Origin: JAUIAI01 sp050633665
GTDB taxonomy: Bacteria; Pseudomonadota; Gammaproteobacteria; Burkholderiales; Burkholderiaceae_E
Length of the DNA: 64,000 nt
NCBI GenBank assembly: GCA_050633665.1
Contig: JBOEGY010000006.1
Location: forward strand, 62,001-126,000
Reading direction: 5' to 3'
Positions within the stretch are counted from its first letter, which is position 1. The number at the start of each line of letters is the position of its first letter. Below are positions 8,827 to 17,744 of the stretch, piece by piece. A program made the position numbers and the translations under genes. A model generated the notes under the pieces. It worked only from the letters and a program-made list of their open reading frames with translations, did not search any database and was not told the origin of the DNA.

Positions 8827-9204
8827 ATGACAATCAACCCCGCACCAGTGTTTCCCGCTCCACGACTTTCATGGTTGCTGGCGGCCGCAGTGGTGGCGTT
8901 GCTCGCCGCCTGGATTCGATTTGAACTGGTTGAGCCGTTGGCTCGCTCAGCCGCTTGCGCGGCGGATCCTTCCGTCGCTTTGTGTCAGTTGCGAGCGTTT
9001 GTCGTGATGTTGTTTCAGGGCGAACGGGTCGGCTGGGTGGCGCTACTGATCACCGTGCTGGGTGGGCTGGCACGATGGCGCTGGCTGACCGGTGCCGGAC
9101 TCCTGATTGGCGCCGCCGCCCTGATGCTTTATTCGGTTGAGCCTGCCGCTGCCGCCGTGCTGCTGGCAACCACATTGTTGTTGCGCCGGGCCAGCAAGCC
9201 GTAA
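8827..9204 (+). CDS. Small integral membrane protein of unknown function
   Basis: A 125-residue protein with a short N-terminus and about three or four hydrophobic segments (roughly residues 14-34, 55-75 and 80-115), rich in Ala, Leu and Val. I do not recognise a family. The ATG at 8827 is the first that places the hydrophobic helix near the N-terminus; a longer in-frame version would overlap the promoter of the divergent serine hydrolase. Its last 76 bp (9129-9204) overlap the 3' end of the GH17 gene on the other strand, an unusual antiparallel coding overlap. It could be a real gene or a chance open frame, but the membrane-protein composition favours real. Confidence 0.5.
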   Translation: MTINPAPVFPAPRLSWLLAAAVVALLAAWIRFELVEPLARSAACAADPSVALCQLRAFVVMLFQGERVGWVALLITVLGGLARWRWLTGAGLLIGAAALMLYSVEPAAAAVLLATTLLLRRASKP

Positions 9205-10823
9205 GCGGCAATCGGCAGTACCAGCGCGCCCAGTGTAATCGCCTGCTGGTTCTCGGGCCATTCATGCCAGAGCATGAATGGCTGGCAGACCGCCGCCACC
9301 AGCGATAACCAGCGTTCCTCGCGAGCCTCCTGACTGAACTTCTGCCCGGCAATCCAGAGCGTCAACATGACGGCGGCAGGCAACAGGTACAGGGGGACGG
9401 CGAAGCCACGGTAACGGGCGTCAAACGCATGCAACAGCATAAACAAGGCGACTCCGGCCAGCAGGCTGAGTCTGAGCCAGGAGCCTGCCAGCAGCAACAA
9501 CGACGCGCCGCCTTCATCTTGCCGACGGGCACGCCACTGGCGCCAGGCAGACCGCGCCGGAGCCAGAGATCGGCCGGATCCGGCCAGCGTTGGTAGCAGT
9601 AATGCCATCAGCAGACCGGCCACGGCAAAGAGCCCACTCGTTATCCATTCGGCCGGGTAGCGGTTCCAGGTACTCAGATAGTGAACCTGTTGCGGTAGCA
9701 ACGCGCCAGCGCTGAGGCCGATGACTGCCGCCAGCGCCAGTTTTAATCCGAGTGGCCAGGCGTCTGGCATGTCTTTTTCAGGCTCGTTGAATGGATGCAG
9801 ACGGTGTAACCCTAATGAGGTTGTAACGAAAGCAATCAACATCAGAGCGGCGCCAAGCAGCGCACTCTGTAAACCCGTCGGATTTTCTGCCACCTCGCCT
9901 TGCCAGGGAAATTTTATTTCCCCGGCCGAATCGAGCATTCCCCAGTGACCGCCCATCGCGCCTTCCAGCGCTCTCTTCCAGGGCTGGTCAAAAGATTCAA
10001 TCAGGTTGTAGTCGATTTTTTTGTCACTCGCAACGGCGACCCAGCCCCGAATAAACTCCGCCTGGGCGAGCCGTCCTGGTGCGGCAGGCCCGCGCTGTCG
10101 GCCTGCGCTTGGCCATCCGGTTTCACCAATCATCATCTTGCGGCCGGGAAACTCGTCTTGTACGTGTTCGAAAACATCGACGACATGTTTGACGGCCTGA
10201 TCGATACCGACCGGTTCATCTTCCCAATACGGCAGGATATGGATGGTCAGATAGTCAACCTGCTCAGCCAGCGGTTTGTTCTTCACCCAGAACTCCCAGA
10301 CATCGGCGTAAGTCACTGGAATATCTACAGCCTGGCGTACTTCTTTCAGGTAGCTGGCCATGGCGTCGCGGGTTTGTTCACGCCGCAGCAACACCTCGTT
10401 GCCGACGATCAGGCCGCGGATCGTGTCAGGGAATTGATTGGCCAGCTTGATGCCTGAGTCGATTTCAAGCTGATTGCTGACCGGATCGCGTCCAATCCAC
10501 ACGCCCAGAATGACCTTCATTCCTAATTCGCGAGCAATTTTGGGCACGGCTTCAAGGCCGCTTTGCGATGAATAGGTGCGGATGCACCCTGTTAGTGAGG
10601 TCAACAGGGTCAGGTCTTCCCTGAGCCGCGACTCACTGACACGGTGTCCGGGATCAAACGGTGTTTCTCCTGGCTTGCGATACGGCGCGTACGAGACACA
10701 GGCAATTTTTTTGGCGCCGGCTTCTGTCAACGCGACGGGCTGGGCATCGTTCTTGCTGTGGGTCAGCCAGAACAAACTCAGGGCAGTGAAGATGGCAATA
10801 CAGATTAAAGCTCTCAAAATCAC
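9129..10823 (-). CDS. Membrane-anchored GH17 beta-glucan hydrolase/transferase
   Basis: A 564-residue protein: an N-terminal membrane anchor (about 2-21), a glycoside hydrolase family 17-like barrel (about 38-290), then a polytopic C-terminal region (about 310-560). GH17 features include SYAPYR, RTYSS, the putative acid/base E133 in IVGNEV and nucleophile E224 in IGETGWPS, and the ending GHWGM. GH17 enzymes of proteobacteria act on beta-1,3-glucan, cutting it or transferring branches and cycles, in periplasmic glucan synthesis (the Ndv-type systems). The gene is divergent from a GH17-GT2 synthase with a homologous GH17 part. The C-terminal membrane half is not explained by GH17 activity and may hold the protein in the synthase complex. 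Confidence 0.85.
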   Translation of the reverse strand: MILRALICIAIFTALSLFWLTHSKNDAQPVALTEAGAKKIACVSYAPYRKPGETPFDPGHRVSESRLREDLTLLTSLTGCIRTYSSQSGLEAVPKIARELGMKVILGVWIGRDPVSNQLEIDSGIKLANQFPDTIRGLIVGNEVLLRREQTRDAMASYLKEVRQAVDIPVTYADVWEFWVKNKPLAEQVDYLTIHILPYWEDEPVGIDQAVKHVVDVFEHVQDEFPGRKMMIGETGWPSAGRQRGPAAPGRLAQAEFIRGWVAVASDKKIDYNLIESFDQPWKRALEGAMGGHWGMLDSAGEIKFPWQGEVAENPTGLQSALLGAALMLIAFVTTSLGLHRLHPFNEPEKDMPDAWPLGLKLALAAVIGLSAGALLPQQVHYLSTWNRYPAEWITSGLFAVAGLLMALLLPTLAGSGRSLAPARSAWRQWRARRQDEGGASLLLLAGSWLRLSLLAGVALFMLLHAFDARYRGFAVPLYLLPAAVMLTLWIAGQKFSQEAREERWLSLVAAVCQPFMLWHEWPENQQAITLGALVLPIAAYGLLARRNNNVVASSTAAAAGSTE

Positions 10824-11250
10824 GAAATCTCAGTCGAAACAATGGAAACGATCACTTACATATTCGGATCGTTAAACGATTTGGGGGTGTTCTACACTCC
10901 GGTCGAGTCACCCAGAACATGAGCAATCATATTCTGCACTGACCTCGAAACGAGTTCTCCGGGATTTGGCATTGTTGAAGGTTTTGCCTGTCCGGAGCTG
11001 GTAGCTCGGTCGATACAAGCTGCGCGAACGTGCGCGTATGAACCTGCACGAGCCTGCAATTTTGGCCTTTGGCCGTGCAATGAAGACCGACTCATCGGTG
11101 CGCTTGCAGCCGGTCGGTAATGCCTCAGCGAAAACACGTCTGCAAACAGGTGTTGTGTTGAGGGTTGTAGAAAACGCAAAGGATCCAGTCGCTGCCGACA
11201 GGCAGCGTCATAGAAGTTTTGACGTCAGCCTCGTAGGAATCGTCGCCTCC
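10824..11250. promoter_or_regulatory. Divergent intergenic region of the glucan genes
   Basis: About 427 bp without a convincing gene separate the two divergent GH17 genes. A perfect inverted repeat, ATCGTT-A-AACGAT, lies at 10868-10880, 45 bp from the start of the minus-strand gene, and may be an operator. The plus-strand frame stays open through part of this region (from 11038), but that stretch reads as low-quality, non-conserved sequence, so I treat it as leader. No clear sigma70 promoter was identified by eye. Confidence 0.4.
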
Positions 11251-14172
11251 ATGAAAAGTAATTTATACGCCGGTATCAGCACTTCCGATCTTGCCCTGAC
11301 TCAGGGGCAGGCTAACGGGCGCGTCAAGCCGGCCATCGATACCTCCAATTCCCGCCTCTGGCTGAGCCGCACGAGCCGCGCCGTGCTCAGTCTGATGATG
11401 GCCGCAGTGATCGCTCTTGCCGTTTCGGCCGCGAATATGGGCTTGTGGCAAGCCAGTAATCCGACCATCAGCGCGCCCGATGCTGAAGGTCCGATCGCCG
11501 GCCTCGCATACAACGCATTCGGTCGTTGGGATAGCCCGCTGACGCAGACTTATCCGGACGACGAGTCGATCCATCGAGACATGGCCTTGCTGGCATCCCA
11601 TACACAACGCTTGCGAACTTACAGCTCGTCAGAAATGCCGCAGTTGCCCGGCATTGCCGCAACCTACGGTCTGAAGCTGACGGCCGGGGTCTGGATTGAT
11701 TTGCGTGAGCAGAACAATCAGAAGGAGATTGCCGCTGCGATTGCCGCCGCCAAAGAGAACCGCAACATTGAACGCATCATGGTCGGAAACGAGACCATTC
11801 TCAGCGGCTTTATCACTCCTGAGCGCATGATCGGCTACCTCAAACAGATCCGTGAGGCTGTCGGCGTACCGGTTTCGACGGCTGAACCGTGGCATGTCTG
11901 GCTGAGCCATCCTGAACTCGCAGAGCATGTTGACTTCATCGCCGTGCACTTGCTGCCGTACTGGGAGGGGGTGCCCGAAACCATGGCGGTCGACTATGCG
12001 ATGACCCGCTTTGAAGAAGTCAAACGACGCTTTCCCGGCAAACATGTCGTCATTGGCGAGATTGGCTGGCCCAGTCAGGGTGACCGCTTTGACACTGCTA
12101 CTGCCAGCAGTGCCCGTCAGGCAATCTTCCTGCGTGACTTCCTGGCGCGCAGCAAAGGGCAGAACTGGGATTACTTCCTGATGGAAGGCATTGACCAACC
12201 CTGGAAGAGAGCGACTGAGGGACGGGTCGGTTCTTACTGGGGCATGTTTAACGCCGACCGCGAGTTGAAATTCCCGTTGAGCGGGCCGATCGAAACCGAT
12301 TCGCGCTGGGAATCAAAAGCCATTATCGCGTCAGTGCTCGCACTGGTTCCGATGCTGGCTTTCCTGATCGCTTTTCGTGGCATGCGTTTGTCCAGCCGGG
12401 TGTTTTACTCGGTGTTGATCCAGGCAATTGTGTCATTGACGGTCTGGATTCTCGCCATCCCGGCTGAGTACTACATGCGCCCGGTTGACTGGATTGGCGT
12501 TGCGGTTCTGTTGCCCACACTGGCCATGATGGTGTTGATCCTGTTGGCCAACGGTTTCGAATTCGCCGAGATGTTCTGGAAGGGCAATCTGCGCCGCAAC
12601 TTCGAAGCCAAGCCGATGGCGCCAAACCATCGCCAGCCCAAAGTGTCGGTTCACCTGGCCTGTTGTAATGAACCCCCTGAAATGGTGATTGGCACGATCA
12701 ACAGTCTGCGCAACCTGCGTTATGACAACTTTGAAGTGCTGGTCGTTGACAACAACACCCGTGATGACGCCCTGTGGCAGCCGGTCCGTGACCACATGGC
12801 CACCCTGGGTGAGAACTTCAAGTTTTTTCACCTGCCTGTCTGGGAGGGGTATAAAGCCGGCGCGCTGAATTTCGCGTTGGATCACACCGACCCGGATGCC
12901 GAGATTATCGGTGTCGTTGACGCCGACTATGAAGTTAACCCGGACTGGCTCAGTGGCCTGGTCTGCAAGTTTGACGATGATGACGTTGCGGTGGTTCAGG
13001 CGCCTCAGGCGCACCGCGACTGGCATCGACAGGCTTTCCGCCGCATGATGAACTTCGAATTTGACGGCTTCTTCCGGGTGGGCATGCATCACCGCAATGA
13101 GCGTGACGCGATCATTCAGCACGGCACCATGTCTCTGATTCGCGCCGAGGCCTTGTATTCGCACGGGAAGTGGTCCGAGTGGTGCATCTGCGAAGACACC
13201 GAACTGGGACTGCGCCTGATGAAAGCCGGCCTCAAAACCGTCTATGTCGATGAAGTGATGGGTCGCGGTCTGACACCGGACACTTTCTCTGCTTTCCGCA
13301 AGCAACGTCGCCGCTGGGCTCAGGGTGCCATGCAGATCATGAAGGCACATGCCGGTTCCCTGTTCAAGGGTTCCGCAGATCTGGACGAGCAAGGTCAGCC
13401 GACCCGCAAGCTCACCGGCGGTCAGCGCTATCACTTCGTGGCCGGTTGGATGTCATGGTTTGGTGATGCCTTGCATCTGGTGTTTGCTTTCAGCGCAATG
13501 TTCTGGACCGTCGGGATCATCTGGGCGCCGCATCTGTTCAGCCTGCCCATCGTCTTGTTCATGTTGCCGGTCTTCGTGTTTTTCGTCGGCAAGGCCTTGA
13601 TGGGCCCGCTGCTGTACTGGCGCCGCGTGCCTTGTAGTCTGAGCGATGTTGCCGGATCGGCGCTGGCCGGCATGGCGTTATCGCACGGCATCGCCCTTGG
13701 CGTGTTCACTGGCTTGTGCAAACGGACTGCAGTCTTTGAAATTACCGAAAAAGCCGGCGGGGCTGGCACTAGTGCGAATCCCACTCAGCCTGTATCGGCC
13801 GGCCTGAAAAACAGCCATACCCACGCCGCGACAGCATCGCCAGCGCAGCTCAGAGAGCCCTCAATGGTGCGCAAGGCCTTGAGCCAGGTTCGCGAGGAAG
13901 CAGGCTTGTTGCTGGCGCTGATCGTCTGTGTGATTGGTGTGTTTGTGACCCGCCGCCCGGAGCATATTGAAAGCGCGCTCTGGATGTGGATTCTCGCCCT
14001 GCAGGCGGTGCCATATCTGGCTGCGGTTATCTGCGCGTTTATCTCGGTCCAGCCGGAAAGATCCGAAAGCAAACCGGTTGTAGCCGGCAATCGGAGCCGG
14101 CCTGGCACGCAGCCTGAGCCGGCCGGCTTCGCCGGTGTACCGGTTGGGGTGATGGCCGAAGGTGGCGACTAG
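11251..14172 (+). CDS. GH17-GT2 fusion, putative beta-glucan synthase (NdvB-like)
   Basis: With this start the protein has 973 residues: TM1 (about 43-66), a GH17 domain (about 80-380, acid/base E181 in VGNETI and nucleophile E270 in IGEIGWPS), several TM helices, a family-2 glycosyltransferase domain (about 460-720) and further TM helices to the C-terminus. GT2 motifs are all present: the NDP-sugar Asp in VVDNNT, DAD in VVDADYE, the acceptor-site ED in CEDTELG, and QRRRW. Such GH17-GT2 proteins make periplasmic (often cyclic) beta-1,3-glucans in Pseudomonas and Bradyrhizobium. The start at 11251 has an AGGA about 14 bp upstream, so it is not certain; an in-frame start at 11038 would add 71 residues. 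Confidence 0.87.
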   Translation: MKSNLYAGISTSDLALTQGQANGRVKPAIDTSNSRLWLSRTSRAVLSLMMAAVIALAVSAANMGLWQASNPTISAPDAEGPIAGLAYNAFGRWDSPLTQTYPDDESIHRDMALLASHTQRLRTYSSSEMPQLPGIAATYGLKLTAGVWIDLREQNNQKEIAAAIAAAKENRNIERIMVGNETILSGFITPERMIGYLKQIREAVGVPVSTAEPWHVWLSHPELAEHVDFIAVHLLPYWEGVPETMAVDYAMTRFEEVKRRFPGKHVVIGEIGWPSQGDRFDTATASSARQAIFLRDFLARSKGQNWDYFLMEGIDQPWKRATEGRVGSYWGMFNADRELKFPLSGPIETDSRWESKAIIASVLALVPMLAFLIAFRGMRLSSRVFYSVLIQAIVSLTVWILAIPAEYYMRPVDWIGVAVLLPTLAMMVLILLANGFEFAEMFWKGNLRRNFEAKPMAPNHRQPKVSVHLACCNEPPEMVIGTINSLRNLRYDNFEVLVVDNNTRDDALWQPVRDHMATLGENFKFFHLPVWEGYKAGALNFALDHTDPDAEIIGVVDADYEVNPDWLSGLVCKFDDDDVAVVQAPQAHRDWHRQAFRRMMNFEFDGFFRVGMHHRNERDAIIQHGTMSLIRAEALYSHGKWSEWCICEDTELGLRLMKAGLKTVYVDEVMGRGLTPDTFSAFRKQRRRWAQGAMQIMKAHAGSLFKGSADLDEQGQPTRKLTGGQRYHFVAGWMSWFGDALHLVFAFSAMFWTVGIIWAPHLFSLPIVLFMLPVFVFFVGKALMGPLLYWRRVPCSLSDVAGSALAGMALSHGIALGVFTGLCKRTAVFEITEKAGGAGTSANPTQPVSAGLKNSHTHAATASPAQLREPSMVRKALSQVREEAGLLLALIVCVIGVFVTRRPEHIESALWMWILALQAVPYLAAVICAFISVQPERSESKPVVAGNRSRPGTQPEPAGFAGVPVGVMAEGGD

Positions 14173-14867
14173 TCAGGCGCGCCCGATTCGTCGGTCTCGC
14201 CGCCAACCGACAAGACTCTGGCGGCTGCCTGCAGCAGCGCTTCAGGGCCTGCGGCGCCGTTGACGGCCACCTTGTGATTGAAGATAAAAAACGGCACCGC
14301 CTCGACGCCTAAATCACGGGCGCTCTGGTCTGCGGCCCGAATCGTTTGATGGACGGATTCGTCATTAATGGCCGCTTCTATTGAGGGTTCGGGGATACCG
14401 CCGGCCCGGGCAATCTGAATCAGAGTGGCTTCTTCGGACAGATCAAGCCCGCGCTGGAAATATCCGGTGAACAAGTCCTCGACCACTGAGTCCTGGGCGG
14501 ACTCAGGCGTCATCGAGACGACCGCATGGGCCCGGATGGTGTTGGGCTGAACGGTAATGCCGGCCAGGTTGAGCGGCAGATCGACTGCCTGTGCTGCCTC
14601 AACGACTTGCTGATAAACATCCCCCCCGTCGCCGGCACCGAATTTCGCCTGTAAGTAGGCATTGCGAGCCATTCCTTCCTGTGGGATATCCGGATTGAGC
14701 TGAAACGGATGCCAGCGCACGATCGGCGTTGGGAGATCCGGGTAGGTCTGGGCAAACCGGCTTAGCGCCTGCTCAAGCTGTCTTTTGCCAATAAAACACC
14801 AGGGGCAGACAACATCTGAAATGACATCAATAACCAATTGGGTGGTTTCGGGCATGGGAGCTGACAT
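14169..14867 (-). CDS. DsbA-family oxidoreductase (FrnE-like)
   Basis: A 232-residue thioredoxin-fold protein with the active-site CPWC in SDVVCPWCFIGKRQLEQAL near the N-terminus and a DsbA-type helical insertion. The typical FrnE ending has EAVPFFIFNHKVAVNGAAGPE, where the cis-Pro loop precedes the last strand. No signal peptide is present, so it probably acts in the cytoplasm as a disulfide isomerase or polyketide-related oxidoreductase, as for FrnE homologues. I choose the ATG at 14867, with AGG 7-9 bp before it, over a GTG at 14888. Its stop overlaps the convergent glucan synthase stop by 4 bp. Confidence 0.88.
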   Translation of the reverse strand: MSAPMPETTQLVIDVISDVVCPWCFIGKRQLEQALSRFAQTYPDLPTPIVRWHPFQLNPDIPQEGMARNAYLQAKFGAGDGGDVYQQVVEAAQAVDLPLNLAGITVQPNTIRAHAVVSMTPESAQDSVVEDLFTGYFQRGLDLSEEATLIQIARAGGIPEPSIEAAINDESVHQTIRAADQSARDLGVEAVPFFIFNHKVAVNGAAGPEALLQAAARVLSVGGETDESGAPD

Positions 14868-14921
14868 GGGCAACCTGACAGTAAGCACTAAACGGGAGGC
14901 GCAGTATGCCAGCCGGGTCGC

Positions 14922-16421
14922 TCAGTCGGCAAATGTCCGGGTGCTTATCGTGCGACCGTCTTCCTCACAGGTCTCGAGGGTCACCTTGAAGCCCCACAGC
15001 CGCTGAATGTTCTGCAAGACGCGGTCGGCATCGCCGGTCAGTGGCCGGTCACGGTGAACGCGGTGTGACAAAACCAGGCTCCGGTCGCCGTCTTTGTCAT
15101 AGCCGATGATCTGGACGTCTGGTAGCTGTGAATCCCGGTTGTATTGCTGGGCCAGCAGTTGGCGCACCCGACGATAGCCGGTTTCATTGTGAATACTGTC
15201 CACCTCGAGATAGTCGTTGTTCTTGTGGTCAGCCAGCGCAAAAAGATGGAAGTCCCGGATCAGCTTTGGAGACAGAAACTGCCCGATAAACGATTCGTCC
15301 TTGAAGTTGCGCATGGCAAAGTCGAGCGTTTTACGCCAGTCGGAGCCGGCGATATCCGGAAACCATTGACGATCTTCATCGGTCGGCGCTTCGCAGATTC
15401 GCTTAATGTCTGTGAACATCGCAAACCCGAGTGCATAAGGGTTGATCCCGCCGTATCCCTGTTGATCAAAACCGCGCTGGGCGACAACATTGGTATGAGA
15501 TGCCAACACCTCCATCATGAAGCCATCATTCACCTGGCCGTAGTCATATAGCCGGTTCAGCAAGGTGTAGTGCCAGAATGTCGCCCAGCCTTCGTTCATG
15601 ACCTTGGTCTGGCCTTGTGGATAGAAGTACTGGGCCATTTTGCGAACGATTCGGATGATTTCCCGTTGCCAGCCCTGCAGGCGCGGAGAGAACTTTTCGA
15701 TGAAATAGAGCAGATTTTCCTGAGGCTCCCCGGTGAGCCCCGGTTCCTGTTCTGACGAGTCTGGTTTTTCCGCTGCGGGCACGGTACGCCAGATTTCGTT
15801 GTGTTGACTCCAGGCATACGCCTCCCGTTCCTGCTGGCGGGCAGCTTCCTCGCTGGCTGACAAGGGCTTGGGTCTTGTGTATCGGCTGACGCCAAAGTCC
15901 ATGAGCGAGTGGCAGGCATCCAGCAGCTCTTCGACTTCCGCTTCACCGTAGCGCCGCTCGCAGTCGAGCACATACTGCCGGGCGAACACCATGTAGTCGA
16001 TGATGGCGTCTGCATTGGTCCATTGCCTGAACAGGTAGTTGCCTTTGAAGAAGGAGTTATGACCGTAGCAGGCGTGCGCGATGACCAGACCTTGCAAGGG
16101 CATCGAGTTTTCTTCCATCAGGTAGGAGATGCAAGGGTCGGAGTTGATCACGATTTCGTAGGCGAGGCCGCGGGCACCTTTTCGGTAGGCCTGTTCACTG
16201 GAAATGAATTCTTTGCCAAACGACCAGTGCGGGTAGCTGATAGGCAGGCCGACAGAGGCGTATGCGTCAAGCATTTGTTCGGAGGCAATCACCTCGATCT
16301 GGTTTGGGTAACAATCCAGACCGAATTCATTGACCGCAATGTCCGCAATCGCACGGTCGTACTTGTCGATCAGATCGAACGTCCAGTCCGATCCTGTCGA
16401 GAGGAGTTCGCGCTTATTCAT
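14922..16421 (-). CDS. SpoVR family protein
   Basis: A 499-residue soluble protein of the SpoVR family (YcgB in E. coli). Recognisable blocks include the N-terminal SDWTFDLIDKYDRAIADIA, the HACYGHNSFFKGNYLF segment, the NEGWATFWHYTLLNRLYD block and GGINPYALGFAMF. The biochemical function of SpoVR is not established; in Bacillus it affects spore cortex formation, while in proteobacteria it belongs to a stationary-phase stress module. AGGAG precedes the ATG. It is the last gene of the prkA-yeaH-spoVR operon, starting 23 bp after the yeaH stop. Confidence 0.93.
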   Translation of the reverse strand: MNKRELLSTGSDWTFDLIDKYDRAIADIAVNEFGLDCYPNQIEVIASEQMLDAYASVGLPISYPHWSFGKEFISSEQAYRKGARGLAYEIVINSDPCISYLMEENSMPLQGLVIAHACYGHNSFFKGNYLFRQWTNADAIIDYMVFARQYVLDCERRYGEAEVEELLDACHSLMDFGVSRYTRPKPLSASEEAARQQEREAYAWSQHNEIWRTVPAAEKPDSSEQEPGLTGEPQENLLYFIEKFSPRLQGWQREIIRIVRKMAQYFYPQGQTKVMNEGWATFWHYTLLNRLYDYGQVNDGFMMEVLASHTNVVAQRGFDQQGYGGINPYALGFAMFTDIKRICEAPTDEDRQWFPDIAGSDWRKTLDFAMRNFKDESFIGQFLSPKLIRDFHLFALADHKNNDYLEVDSIHNETGYRRVRQLLAQQYNRDSQLPDVQIIGYDKDGDRSLVLSHRVHRDRPLTGDADRVLQNIQRLWGFKVTLETCEEDGRTISTRTFAD

Positions 16422-16444
16422 TGCCCGCTCCTGGGTGAGATGCG

Positions 16445-17707
16445 TCAGTAGGCACTCAGCTTCTCGCTCTGGCGTGAAAACAAGTCCCGAAAAACCGGAT
16501 AGATATCCCGGTGCTCTTCAACCTCAACCATCGCAAAGTGATCGCAATCTACCCGGCTATAGGCATTGGAGAGCGTTGACAGACGCAGGCTGCGTTGTTC
16601 GGTCACTTCGATATAAGCAAAGTGGCGTGCCAGCGGAAGCAGTTTCTCTTCGAGGAAACTACGGCTCTTTTCCGGGTCGGCGCCAAACGCGTCGCCATCA
16701 GAGGCTTGAGCTCCGTAAATGTTCCATTCGGTCGGTGAGTAGCGCTCGTCAATGACGTCGCGCATCAGTTTGAGGGCCGAAAAGACAACAGTGCCGCCAG
16801 TCTTTCGGTCGTGGAAAAACTGTTCTTCGTCCACCTCTTCGGCGTCATCCGTGTGGCGAATAAAGACCACCTCGACATGTTCGTATTTGCGGGACAGGAA
16901 CATGTAAAGCAAGGTGTAAAAGCGCTTGGCAAGATCTTTCTTGAGCTCGTCCATCGACGCGGAAACATCCATCAGGCAGAACATCACGGCCTGGCTGATC
17001 GGCTTGGGCACCATTACCCGGTGCCGAAACCGTAGGTCGATGTCGTCAAGGAAGGGTACCCGGGCGATTCGCCGCTGCAACGCCTCAATCTGATCGAGCC
17101 GGTTCTGATTGTGAAGATCGCCGTCTGCCTCCTGTTCGGCCAGCAGGCGCCGCAATTCCTGTCGAGCACTGCCGGACAAGGCAACTCTTCGACTGATTGC
17201 GCTACGCATGGTGCGAATAACCGAGAGATTGGTTGGCGAACCCTGCGAGGTATAGCCTGCTCTTTGCGGTTTGCTTTCCTTGATCTCGCCCACGTAGGTG
17301 CGAATCAGGCGAGGCAGTTCCAGGTCGTCGAAGAAGATGTTCATGAACTCTTCCCGGGACAGAGTAAAGACAAACTCATCCTGTCCGCTCTGACCTTCGC
17401 CGCCTTCACCATTGCCTTGACCGTCGCCGCCAGAAGGCGGGCGTTCGAGTTTGTCCCCGGGATTGAACTCCCGGTTACCCGGCAGGACGATCTCACGGTC
17501 TCCGCCCCCATGGCGCATGGTGGGTTCTGAAATATCCTTACGGGAGATCGTGACATTGCCGCCTTGTTCCATCTCTTTGATGGAGCGCCCACCCACCATA
17601 TCCGAAACCGCCCGTTTGATATGGCCTTTGTAGCGACGCATGAAGCGCGCACGGTTAGTCGCACTCTTGTTGCGGTCGTTCAGTCGCCGATCAATGATTT
17701 CAGACAC
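16445..17707 (-). CDS. yeaH: YeaH/YhbH family protein (DUF444, VWA-like)
   Basis: A 420-residue protein matching E. coli YeaH almost throughout: the start SEIIDRRLNDRNKS, the ISRKDISEP and PGNREF blocks, a Gly/Gln-rich linker before DEFVF, and a C-terminal VWA-type domain with MIDAS-like DVSASMDE and the ending IYPVFRDLFSRQ. I choose the GTG at 17707, with GGAGG 6 bp upstream; earlier in-frame residues overlap prkA and are not conserved. The protein is usually co-transcribed with the PrkA kinase and SpoVR; it is implicated in stress survival, and its molecular role is unresolved. Confidence 0.93.
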   Translation of the reverse strand: MSEIIDRRLNDRNKSATNRARFMRRYKGHIKRAVSDMVGGRSIKEMEQGGNVTISRKDISEPTMRHGGGDREIVLPGNREFNPGDKLERPPSGGDGQGNGEGGEGQSGQDEFVFTLSREEFMNIFFDDLELPRLIRTYVGEIKESKPQRAGYTSQGSPTNLSVIRTMRSAISRRVALSGSARQELRRLLAEQEADGDLHNQNRLDQIEALQRRIARVPFLDDIDLRFRHRVMVPKPISQAVMFCLMDVSASMDELKKDLAKRFYTLLYMFLSRKYEHVEVVFIRHTDDAEEVDEEQFFHDRKTGGTVVFSALKLMRDVIDERYSPTEWNIYGAQASDGDAFGADPEKSRSFLEEKLLPLARHFAYIEVTEQRSLRLSTLSNAYSRVDCDHFAMVEVEEHRDIYPVFRDLFSRQSEKLSAY

Positions 17708-17744
17708 TACACACCTCCGCAGGGGCAGGTTTACGGCCGCCCGC

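Noticed and set aside
11038..11250. In-frame upstream extension of the glucan synthase gene
   Set aside because: The added 71 residues have no recognisable features and the ATG at 11251 places the first TM helix normally; the longer start cannot be excluded.
12433..13434. 333-codon open frame on the minus strand inside the glucan synthase
   Set aside because: It lies entirely opposite the well-supported GT2 domain and has no protein-family features.
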